Assembly (NCBI GenBank): GCA_025934595.1
Contig: JAICXU010000288.1
Location: forward strand, 1 to 5,396
Source: Polyangiaceae bacterium
GTDB taxonomy: Bacteria; Myxococcota_A; Polyangia; Polyangiales; Polyangiaceae
DNA length: 5,396 nucleotides
Direction: 5' to 3'
In this document: piece by piece, positions 1 through 5,183 of the stretch
Layout of the letters: each line of letters starts with the position of its first letter
Position numbering within the stretch: the first letter of the stretch is position 1
Made by a program: the position numbers and the translations under genes
The notes under the pieces: generated by a model
What the model was told of the DNA's origin: nothing
Database searches by the model: none
Seen by the model: only the letters and a program-made list of their open reading frames with translations

Positions 1-612
1 ATCGAGCGATCGCGGGACGACAAAGAAAACGTCGACCGTTGCGTGAGCCTCTTGATTCAAGAATGCGAGAGGCTGACGGCGCGCATCGAGAGGCTGCTCG
101 ATTGGGGGCGCATGGAGGCGGGCCGAAAGCTCTACGAGCTCAAAGAAGAAAAAGTGGAGGCCGTCGTCGAATCGGCGGTCGATGCGTTCTCTCCGCTTCG
201 CCATGGCAACCTCGAATTTTCGTGCGACGTGGCCGCGAGCTTGCCGCACGTCTCCGTGGATCGCGACGCGCTCGTCGATGCCATCGTCAACTTGCTCTCG
301 AACGCGTACAAGTACGGGGGAGATCCTCCGGTCGTGAAAGTCGTCGCGGAAAAATTGGAAGATGACGAAGTGTGCATCGCCGTCACGGACAACGGCGCCG
401 GCATCGCGCGTGAGGAACAGCGCAGGATTTTCGACAAATTCTATCGCATCGACGATCGGCTCTCCCGTGCGCGCGAAGGCAGCGGTCTCGGGCTCGCGAT
501 CGTGAAGCACATCGTGCGAGCGCACGCGGGGCGCGTCGAGCTCGACAGCGATCTCGGCAAAGGCTCCACGTTCAAGATCGTTCTTCCCGCCGTGCGCGAG
601 GCGCGCGCATGA
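1..612 (+). CDS. Sensor histidine kinase, C-terminal part (5' truncated by window edge)
   Basis: This is the kinase of a two-component system; it would autophosphorylate on His and pass the phosphate to the regulator encoded next. The frame is open from base 1, so the real start and the sensor region lie upstream. The 203 visible residues begin in the second half of the dimerisation helix (ECERLTARIERLLDWGRMEAG, residues about 21-41), so the phospho-accepting His is outside the window. The HATPase_c domain is complete: N box NLLSNAYKYG (97-106), G1 box DNGAGI (130-135), F box FDKFYR (144-149), G2 box GSGLGLAI (160-167) and the closing GKGSTFKIVLP strand (186-196). The GTG at 43 falls inside the helix and is not a credible start. 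The stop overlaps the regulator's ATG by four bases, implying translational coupling. The stimulus cannot be inferred without the N-terminus. Confidence 0.96.
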   Translation: MERSRDDKENVDRCVSLLIQECERLTARIERLLDWGRMEAGRKLYELKEEKVEAVVESAVDAFSPLRHGNLEFSCDVAASLPHVSVDRDALVDAIVNLLSNAYKYGGDPPVVKVVAEKLEDDEVCIAVTDNGAGIAREEQRRIFDKFYRIDDRLSRAREGSGLGLAIVKHIVRAHAGRVELDSDLGKGSTFKIVLPAVREARA

Positions 613-1334
613 CGAGCGCTCGCGATCCGCGACAACGATCTCCCGGGGACGAGAAGAAAATGCGGCGCGTGCTCATCGTCGAAGACGACCCGAGCATCGC
701 GATCGGCTTGCGGATCAATCTCGAAAGCGAAGGCTATCGGGTGACGACGGCGGAAGACGGCGAGCGCGCGCTCATGCTCGCGCGAAAAGACACGCCCGAT
801 CTCATCATCTTGGACGTGATGCTTCCTCGTTTGAACGGCTTCGAGGTGCTCGACACATTGCGGCGCGAAGGCCACAAGATGCCCATCATCGTTCTGTCCG
901 CGAAGAGCGGCGAGATGGACAAGGTCACGGGGCTCGAGCTCGGCGCCGAGGACTACATCACGAAACCATTTTCGCTCGCGGAGCTCCTCGCACGCGTGCG
1001 GGCCGCGCTTCGTCGCGGAGGCGCGAGCGCGGCGCAAGTGCACCAGTTCGGTGACGTGAAGGTCGACGTCGAAGCACGCAACGTGACGCGCGCGGGCGAT
1101 CCCGTCGAGATGACGGCCACCGAGTTCGACGTGCTCCTCTGTCTCGTTCGCGCGAAAGGACGCGTGCTCACGCGCGAGGCGATCTTCGGTCAAGTCTGGG
1201 GACCCTCCCATCACGGCACCCCGCGCACGATCGACAACTTCATGCAGCAGCTTCGCGCGAAGCTCGAGCCCGACCCGCAGGCGCCCCGGTATTTCCAGAC
1301 CGTGCGCGGCGTCGGCTACCGCTTCGACGGCTGA
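609..1334 (+). CDS. OmpR/PhoB-family DNA-binding response regulator
   Basis: This is a cytoplasmic transcription factor activated by phosphotransfer from the upstream kinase. Numbering from the ATG at 609 (241 aa), the receiver domain spans about 19-135. It has the acidic pocket E25-D26-D27, phospho-acceptor D69 in LIILDVMLP, switch residues S97 and Y116, and K119 in the ITKP motif. A winged-helix Trans_Reg_C domain covers about 146-240, with TATEFDVLLCLV, the recognition-helix region RTIDNFMQQLRAKLE (206-220) and the wing VRGVGYRF. All key residues are present and the length is typical. The ATG at 609 overlaps the kinase stop (ATGA). An internal ATG at 660 gives MRRVLIVEDD, the usual start of this family, and follows a purine-rich GGGGACGAGAAG stretch, so the true protein may be 224 aa. 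Target genes are unknown. Confidence 0.96.
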   Translation: MTSARDPRQRSPGDEKKMRRVLIVEDDPSIAIGLRINLESEGYRVTTAEDGERALMLARKDTPDLIILDVMLPRLNGFEVLDTLRREGHKMPIIVLSAKSGEMDKVTGLELGAEDYITKPFSLAELLARVRAALRRGGASAAQVHQFGDVKVDVEARNVTRAGDPVEMTATEFDVLLCLVRAKGRVLTREAIFGQVWGPSHHGTPRTIDNFMQQLRAKLEPDPQAPRYFQTVRGVGYRFDG

Positions 1335-1370
1335 CGCTCTGGACGGGCTGCAAGTCTGCGCGCTCGATTC

Positions 1371-1380
1371 GTGCTAAAAA
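1371..1380 (+). promoter_or_regulatory. Putative GCTA-type -10 element for the DUF3293 gene
   Basis: GTGCTAAAAA begins 20 bases before the ATG at 1391. It resembles the GCTANAWC -10 of housekeeping promoters in some GC-rich proteobacteria such as Caulobacter. No convincing -35 hexamer is seen at normal spacing. If it is a -10 element, transcription would start about four bases before the ATG, and no Shine-Dalgarno sequence is visible. The same element precedes three other genes in the window. Confidence 0.45.
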
Positions 1381-1390
1381 CGGCCGTCTC

Positions 1391-1858
1391 ATGGACCAGA
1401 CGCTGCTCCGCCAATATCTCGCGACCGTCTACGAGCTGCCGACGGCGAACGGACCGCTGCGCGTCTCGCTCGACGGCGACATCGTCACCGACGTCTCCAC
1501 GCTGCCCGAGCTCTTGACGAAGCCGTTCTGCATTCTCACCGCGTACAACCCGCGCTCGATGCTGCTGCCGCGCAAAGTGAACGAGACGCGCCACACCGTG
1601 ATGCGCGATCTTTTGATCCTCGGTTGCTATCGCGTCGAAGCGTGCGTCGGATACGACGACGAGCCGGAGGGAACGTGGCGCGAGCCGTCGTGGCTCGTTC
1701 ACGCGATGGAGCGCGACGAAGCGATCGCGTTCGGTCGCGTGTTCCGGCAAAATTCGATCATCACGTGTCGCGCGGGGCGGCCGGAGCTCATCGTGACCGA
1801 TCCCACGTGTGACGAGCTCACGAAGACGATCGTCGGAAACTGGCGCGTTCGCAGCTGA
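1391..1858 (+). CDS. DUF3293 domain-containing protein
   Basis: A small cytoplasmic protein of 155 aa with no signal peptide or membrane segment. It matches my memory of the DUF3293 family, whose function is unknown to me. The diagnostic parts are FCILTAYNPRSMLLPRKVNE (46-65), a conserved Asn/Pro-rich block, and WREPSWLVHAMERDEAIAF (96-114) leading into GRVFRQNSIIT (115-125), the family's W-x-E-x-S and FxQNxII signatures. The length is close to that usual for the family. The start is the ATG at 1391, with a GTGCTA element 20 bases upstream and no Shine-Dalgarno sequence. It lies 56 bases after the response regulator and 62 before the peroxiredoxin, with a promoter-like element on both sides, so it is probably transcribed alone. 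No catalytic role can be assigned from sequence. Confidence 0.85.
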   Translation: MDQTLLRQYLATVYELPTANGPLRVSLDGDIVTDVSTLPELLTKPFCILTAYNPRSMLLPRKVNETRHTVMRDLLILGCYRVEACVGYDDEPEGTWREPSWLVHAMERDEAIAFGRVFRQNSIITCRAGRPELIVTDPTCDELTKTIVGNWRVRS

Positions 1859-1896
1859 GCGTTTGCGCTGCACCTCTCGACGCGCGCAGCTTTCTC

Positions 1897-1917
1897 GAGC
1901 GAGTGCTACGCTCGCTC
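1897..1917 (+). repeat. Inverted repeat overlapping the peroxiredoxin -10 element
   Basis: GAGCGAG (1897-1903) and CTCGCTC (1911-1917) are perfect 7-base inverted repeats separated by TGCTACG, ending three bases before the ATG at 1921. The loop carries most of the putative -10 element. It could be an operator for a dimeric regulator, or a chance palindrome in GC-rich DNA. Confidence 0.4.
1903..1912 (+). promoter_or_regulatory. Putative GCTA-type -10 element for the peroxiredoxin gene
   Basis: GTGCTACGCT begins 18 bases before the ATG at 1921. TACGCT fits the TAnnnT pattern of a -10 hexamer preceded by an extended TG. No clear -35 hexamer at normal spacing and no Shine-Dalgarno sequence are present. 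The predicted start of transcription is within about two bases of the ATG. Confidence 0.45.
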
Positions 1918-1920
1918 CTT

Positions 1921-2388
1921 ATGCTCAAGACCGGAAGCTTGGCGCCGGACTTCGACGCAGAAACGACGGCGGGGGGTCAGTTTCATTTGGCGGCCGAGCG
2001 CGGCCACATCGTCGTGATTTATTTTTTTCCGCGTGCGTTCACGCCGGCATGCACGGTCGAAACGCAGGGGTTCCGCGACAACTACGCCGAGATCAAGAGC
2101 CTCGGCGCCGAGGTCGTCGGCATTTCGACCGATCCTCTCGCACGGCAATGTCGCTTCGCGGAGAAGCATCAAGTCCGATTTCCGATGATCGGCGATCCGG
2201 ATCGGACGATCGCGCGCTCCTACGGCGTCCTCTGGCCGCTCGTTCCGCTCGCGAAGCGCGTGACGTTCGTCGTCGACCCGTTCGGCATCATTCGCGGCGT
2301 GTTTCATCACGAGTTCCAGGTGTCGAAGCTTCTCGACGAGGTCGTGACGTTCGCGCGCGACCTCGCATCGCGCAATCGCTCGGATTGA
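1921..2388 (+). CDS. Peroxiredoxin, PrxQ/BCP (AhpC/TSA) type
   Basis: A thiol peroxidase expected to reduce hydrogen peroxide and organic hydroperoxides in the cytoplasm, with thioredoxin-like proteins as reductant. The 155-aa length, lack of a signal peptide and compact thioredoxin fold fit the PrxQ/BCP group. The active site is FFPRAFTPACTVE (35-47), with peroxidatic Cys44 and supporting T41, P42 and R113. GISTDPLARQCRFAEKH (67-83) and FPMIGDPDRTIARSYGV (87-103) are family blocks, followed by VTFVVDPFGIIRGVF (114-128). The BCP resolving Cys five residues after Cys44 is replaced by Gln49. The only other cysteine is Cys77, in the predicted alpha-3 helix, where some PrxQ enzymes carry their resolving Cys. 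An upstream in-frame GTG (1903) belongs to a promoter-like element, so the ATG at 1921, giving the usual MLKxGxxAPDF start, is preferred. It converges on the next gene with a 14-base gap. Confidence 0.92.
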   Translation: MLKTGSLAPDFDAETTAGGQFHLAAERGHIVVIYFFPRAFTPACTVETQGFRDNYAEIKSLGAEVVGISTDPLARQCRFAEKHQVRFPMIGDPDRTIARSYGVLWPLVPLAKRVTFVVDPFGIIRGVFHHEFQVSKLLDEVVTFARDLASRNRSD

Positions 2389-2402
2389 TTTTGCTCGAGA
2401 AT

Positions 2403-3353
2403 TTACGGGTCTTTCGCGCAGCGAAAGCCCGACATCACGAGGCGGAATCCGCCGGGATGATGCACGCGATTCGTGGCGCGTAAGCCGAACGGACCGTAGT
2501 TGTACGCGCCGCCGCGCAAGACGTGCTCGCACGTAGTCGGGATCGGATTCGATCCCGTGAAGCCTTGCTCCCCCTTGTCACGCAGCTTCGTGAGCGTCGC
2601 CAAGATCTCGGCGCACGTGCCGGGCTCGCCGCGCGAAGCACCGGCGCGCGTGTACGCGACCGGATCGTATTCGTCCTCCACCCATTCCCAAACGTTGCCC
2701 GCGAGATCGTCGTGACCGTAAGGACCGCGCCCATTCGGATGCGTGCCGACGTCCTCGGTCGTTCCGCTGCCGAACCGCTTTCCGAACACGGCGCGATCGG
2801 GTGTCGGCGCGGCATCGCCCCATGGATACATGCGACCGTCGTCGTCGCGGATCGCGCGCTCGTATTCGGCTTCACGCGGAAGTCGCTTGTCACGCCACGC
2901 GCAGTAAGTCTTCGCGTCGCCCCAGCTCACGCCGTCGACAGGCTGATTCGGTCCGCGAAAATGCGCGTCGTCACCCGCATCGTTGCGACGCGCGACCGCG
3001 GCGTCGTAGCGGCGGCATTTTCTTGCGGCGACGCACTCGAGATATTTCGCATTCGTCACCGGCGTCTTGTCCAAATAGAACGCGCCGAGGGTGACGAGGT
3101 GCGCCGGATGCTCGTCGGCTTCTCCGCCCGCGTCGCGGCCCATCGTGAAGCTGCCGGCGGGGACGAGGAGCATGTCGTCGGGAGCCGACGCCGCAGCATC
3201 GAGAGTCGAAGTCGAAGCGTCGATGGTCGAGGTCGAGGTCGAGGTCGAGGTCGAGGCCGAGGTCGAGGTCGAGGTCGAGGTCGGCGCGACCGAATGCGTG
3301 CAGGATGCACACAAAAAAAGCATCGTGGCGGCCGGCCCGAAAACCTCGCGCAT
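2403..3353 (-). CDS. Probable lipoprotein with FGE-sulfatase (SUMF1-like) domain, catalytic cysteines absent
   Basis: The protein is probably exported and lipid-anchored. From the ATG at 3353 (316 aa) a short hydrophobic leader ends at CASC, making Cys18 the likely lipidated residue, although Cys at position -3 is unusual for a lipobox. A Ser-Thr dipeptide linker follows (about 25-50). The FGE-sulfatase domain (about 59-315) shows MLLVPAGSFTMG, YLDKTPVTNAKY, PVDGVSWGDAKTYC, YPWGD, GNVWEWVEDEY, RGGAY (280-284), LRATNR and the closing GFRCAKD. In formylglycine-generating enzymes the catalytic cysteines follow the RGGS(F/W) motif; here Tyr286 replaces the first and the second is missing, so sulfatase activation is unlikely. 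Cys107, 113, 151, 247, 275 and 312 could form disulfides outside the cytoplasm. A GTG at 3371 is an alternative start but coincides with a promoter-like element. The exact role is unknown. Confidence 0.88.
   Translation of the reverse strand: MREVFGPAATMLFLCASCTHSVAPTSTSTSTSASTSTSTSTSTIDASTSTLDAAASAPDDMLLVPAGSFTMGRDAGGEADEHPAHLVTLGAFYLDKTPVTNAKYLECVAARKCRRYDAAVARRNDAGDDAHFRGPNQPVDGVSWGDAKTYCAWRDKRLPREAEYERAIRDDDGRMYPWGDAAPTPDRAVFGKRFGSGTTEDVGTHPNGRGPYGHDDLAGNVWEWVEDEYDPVAYTRAGASRGEPGTCAEILATLTKLRDKGEQGFTGSNPIPTTCEHVLRGGAYNYGPFGLRATNRVHHPGGFRLVMSGFRCAKDP
2407..2430. terminator. Hairpin between convergent genes, possible bidirectional terminator
   Basis: CTTTCGC (2411-2417) and GCGAAAG (2421-2427) form a perfect 7-base stem with a 3-base loop, extended by GGG/CCC (2407-2409, 2428-2430) with one bulged T. 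It overlaps the last codons of the minus-strand SUMF1-like gene and lies 18 bases past the peroxiredoxin stop. No T tract follows on either strand, so it would not be a classic intrinsic terminator. Confidence 0.35.
3225..3284 (+). repeat. Hexanucleotide tandem repeat GGTCGA, ten units
   Basis: Ten consecutive six-base units lie in register. Eight are exact GGTCGA; unit six (3255-3260) is GGCCGA and the last is GGTCGG. On the minus strand each exact unit reads TCG ACC, Ser-Thr, forming the linker of the SUMF1-like lipoprotein. Degenerate related sequence continues to about 3203. Gain or loss of units would keep the reading frame. Confidence 0.95.
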
Positions 3354-3361
3354 CGAAGCTC

Positions 3362-3371
3362 GAAGTACCAC
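3362..3371 (-). promoter_or_regulatory. Putative -10 element for the SUMF1-like gene
   Basis: On the minus strand GTGGTACTTC begins 18 bases before the ATG at 3353, matching the GTGCTA elements of three other genes except for one base. It lies back to back with the element at 3386-3395, so each promoter's -35 region would overlap the other transcription unit's start. No good -35 hexamer is seen. Confidence 0.35.
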
Positions 3372-3385
3372 GCAGCACGCCAGCC

Positions 3386-3395
3386 GTGCTAATTC
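3386..3395 (+). promoter_or_regulatory. Putative GCTA-type -10 element for the Gld-like operon
   Basis: GTGCTAATTC begins 17 bases before the GTG start at 3403; GCTAATTC fits GCTANAWC at all but one position. The expected start of transcription falls at or next to the start codon, and there is no Shine-Dalgarno sequence, which suggests a leaderless mRNA. No clear -35 hexamer was found. Confidence 0.45.
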
Positions 3396-3402
3396 CGCGG
3401 TC

Positions 3403-4437
3403 GTGATCTCGGTCCATCACCTCGTGAAACGTTACGGCACGCACCTCGCCGTGGACGACGTGTCGTTCGAGGTCGAAAAAGGCGAGGTCGTCGGATTTTT
3501 GGGACCGAACGGCGCCGGCAAATCCACCACGCTTCGCATCCTCTCCGGTTTTTTGGGACCTTCGACCGGCGTCGTCAAGATCGCGGGCCACGACATCGAG
3601 CGCGATTCGTTCGAGGCGCGAAAATCGATCGGTTACATGCCCGAGGCCGTGCCGCTCTATCCCGAGATGCGCGTCGGCGAGTATCTCGCATTCCGCGCCG
3701 AGCTGAAAAACGTGCCTCGCGCGAAACGGAGAAGCTTCGTCGACGACGCGATGGAAAAAGCTGCCGTCACCGACGTCGCGACGACGCTGATCGGCAAGCT
3801 GTCGAAAGGATACAAGCAGCGCGTGGGGCTCGCCGACGCTCTCGTCGCGCAACCTCCGATCTTGATCCTCGACGAGCCCACCGCCGGGCTCGATCCGAAT
3901 CAGATTCGCGAGGTGCGATCGGTCATTCGCAATCTCGGCGAGGACCACACCGTCCTCTTGTCCACGCATATTTTGAGCGAGGTCGAGGCGAGCTGCACCA
4001 AAGTGATCCTCATCGCGAAGGGCAAGCTGCTCGCCCAGGGAAAGACCGACGACATCCGCGCGATGCGACGCGGCGCGGGAGTCGAGATCACGGTGCGCGG
4101 CGATCGCGAGCTCGCCACGAACACACTGACCGAGAAGGCGGACGCCACGAGCGTGTCGAACATCACCGCGAGCGACGCGGCGGAAGGCGTTTCGACCCTT
4201 CTCGTTTCCTGGGAAAAACAAGCCGAATCCGCGACATCGATCGAAAATGCGATCGCAGCGCTCGTCGGCGCGGGTCTCTTCGTGCGTGAGGTGAAGGGCG
4301 TCGGCAACACGCTCGAGGAAGTCTTCGCGTCGCTCACGGCGGAGAAGGAAAAGACCGAGACCGAGACCAAGCCCGACGCCGGCACCGAGACCAAGACCAG
4401 GACTAGGACCAAGAAAAAGAAAGAGGGCAAGACGTGA
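3403..4437 (+). CDS. ABC transporter ATP-binding protein, GldA-like
   Basis: The cytoplasmic ATPase of an ABC-2-type exporter, partner of the permease encoded next. In the 344-aa product the motifs are Walker A GPNGAGKST (34-42), signature LSKGYKQRVGLA (133-144), Walker B ILILD with catalytic E158 (153-158), D-loop GLD (162-164) and switch H189. The Q-loop position holds Glu81 in IGYMPEAVPLYPEM. That block, plus LSKGYKQRVGLADAL and GLDPNQIREVR, is characteristic of the GldA group. Residues 225-310 form an accessory domain ending in NTLEEVFASLT, as in related ATPases. The tail (315-344) is a charged Thr dipeptide run. The GTG at 3403 places ISVHHLVKRYG at the N-terminus as expected; the open frame extends to 3091 but is antisense to the lipoprotein gene. 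The cargo is unknown; GldA is named for Bacteroidetes gliding, and that role should not be assumed here. Confidence 0.93.
   Translation: MISVHHLVKRYGTHLAVDDVSFEVEKGEVVGFLGPNGAGKSTTLRILSGFLGPSTGVVKIAGHDIERDSFEARKSIGYMPEAVPLYPEMRVGEYLAFRAELKNVPRAKRRSFVDDAMEKAAVTDVATTLIGKLSKGYKQRVGLADALVAQPPILILDEPTAGLDPNQIREVRSVIRNLGEDHTVLLSTHILSEVEASCTKVILIAKGKLLAQGKTDDIRAMRRGAGVEITVRGDRELATNTLTEKADATSVSNITASDAAEGVSTLLVSWEKQAESATSIENAIAALVGAGLFVREVKGVGNTLEEVFASLTAEKEKTETETKPDAGTETKTRTRTKKKKEGKT
4351..4410 (+). repeat. Imperfect hexanucleotide repeat (RRGACC), ten units
   Basis: Ten six-base units in codon register: AAGACC, GAGACC twice, then AAGCCC, GACGCC and GGCACC, then GAGACC, AAGACC, AGGACT and AGGACC. 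They encode Lys/Glu/Arg-Thr dipeptides in the C-terminal tail of the GldA-like ATPase, broken in the middle by Lys-Pro-Asp-Ala-Gly. A Lys-rich end follows. Confidence 0.8.
4421..4427 (+). promoter_or_regulatory. Ribosome binding site of the permease gene
   Basis: AAGAGGG lies six bases before the GTG at 4434, inside the end of the ATPase gene. It supports this start over later codons and contrasts with the genes at unit starts, which lack such a sequence. Confidence 0.6.
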
Positions 4438-5180
4438 GAGCCTTCTGGCCGATCTTCAAGCGCGAGCTCTTTGCGTTCTTCGTGACGCCTCTCGCTTGGG
4501 TGCTCATCATTGCGTTCCTCGTCTTGCAAGGAATGCATTTCTACGTGCTCGTCGATCACTTTGCGGGCGTCGACGTCTCGACCGATCAGACTCCCGTCCA
4601 AGCTTTTTTCGGCGACACGATCCTCCTCTATTTGATCCTCTTCTTGCTCGTGCCGGCGATGACGATGCGCCTCTTCTCGGAGGAGCGCCGCTCCGGGACG
4701 ATCGAGACGCTGATGACCGCGCCCGTCTCCGCATTCGCCGTGGTCCTCGCGAAATATTTGTCCGCCGTCGTCACGTACGTCGCGATGTGGGCACCGACGC
4801 TCCTCTATCTCTTGATTCTGCAACGCACGGGCGCGATCGATTGGAAAGCGGCGGCCGCGAGCTATCTCGGCGTCCTGCTCGTCGGCGGCGGATATCTCTC
4901 GATCGGGCTTCTCATGAGCTCGCTCACGAAGAGCCAATTTCTAGCGCTCGTCGGAACGGCGCTCGTCATCCTCAGTCTCTTCATCGTGGGCATCGGCGAG
5001 TTCATCGCGCCGCCGGACACGACGCTTTACGAGATCTGCCGATACGTCTCGGTCTGGGCGCAAATGAGCGACTTCGCGAACGGGCTCGTCGACACGCGGC
5101 ATCTCGTGCTCGATGCGACGCTCATCGTGGTTCCGCTCTTCGTGACCACGCGCGTCGTCGACGCTTGGCGGTGGGGCTAG
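4434..5180 (+). CDS. ABC-2 type transporter permease, GldF-like
   Basis: The integral inner-membrane subunit that should pair with the GldA-like ATPase. The 248-aa product has six likely membrane spans: about 20-40, 58-76, 102-129, 141-161, 168-190 and 226-241. Between the second and third is the motif MRLFSEERRSGTIETLMTAP (78-97), typical of ABC-2 permeases, which probably contacts the ATPase. The C-terminal stretch ANGLVDTRHLVLD and the short Arg-Trp-Gly end fit GldF-like proteins. The start is GTG at 4434, overlapping the ATPase stop as GTGA and preceded by AAGAGGG, so translation is probably coupled. The TAG stop is followed after one codon by the GTG of the next gene in the same reading frame. 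The substrate cannot be read from the sequence. Confidence 0.92.
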   Translation: MRAFWPIFKRELFAFFVTPLAWVLIIAFLVLQGMHFYVLVDHFAGVDVSTDQTPVQAFFGDTILLYLILFLLVPAMTMRLFSEERRSGTIETLMTAPVSAFAVVLAKYLSAVVTYVAMWAPTLLYLLILQRTGAIDWKAAAASYLGVLLVGGGYLSIGLLMSSLTKSQFLALVGTALVILSLFIVGIGEFIAPPDTTLYEICRYVSVWAQMSDFANGLVDTRHLVLDATLIVVPLFVTTRVVDAWRWG

Positions 5181-5183
5181 CGC

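Noticed and set aside
441..1214. Long minus-strand open frame opposite the kinase and response regulator
   Set aside because: His/Arg-rich shadow with no recognisable motif. The plus strand holds two intact, well-conserved proteins here.
1339..1345. CTGGACG as a -35 element for the DUF3293 gene
   Set aside because: It resembles TTGACG, but the distance to the -10-like element is near 29 bases, too long for a standard promoter.
3313..3319. Seven-A run (seven T on the minus strand) in the lipoprotein leader as a frameshift or phase-variation site
   Set aside because: The frame is intact across it and a single short run is weak evidence of phase variation.
2523..3392. Long Arg-rich open frame on the plus strand opposite the SUMF1-like gene
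   Set aside because: Its composition is that of an antisense shadow in GC-rich DNA, with no domain motif. The minus strand carries a complete conserved domain.
3091..3402. N-terminal extension of the ATPase frame, including a Val-Glu dipeptide run
   Set aside because: It is the antisense reading of the lipoprotein gene and its hexamer tract. ABC ATPases of this type begin just before the HLVKRYG block, which the GTG at 3403 supplies.
3493..3563. Near-duplicate GGNTTTTTGGGACC segments about 54 bases apart
   Set aside because: Both encode Gly-Phe-Leu-Gly-Pro at Walker A and in the following loop. The likeness comes from local amino acid and codon use and does not extend further.
2971..4221. 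Long minus-strand open frame with repeated Asp-Leu dipeptides
   Set aside because: It is a shadow of the ATPase and of the hexamer tract in another frame; the Asp-Leu run is the same repeat shifted in register.
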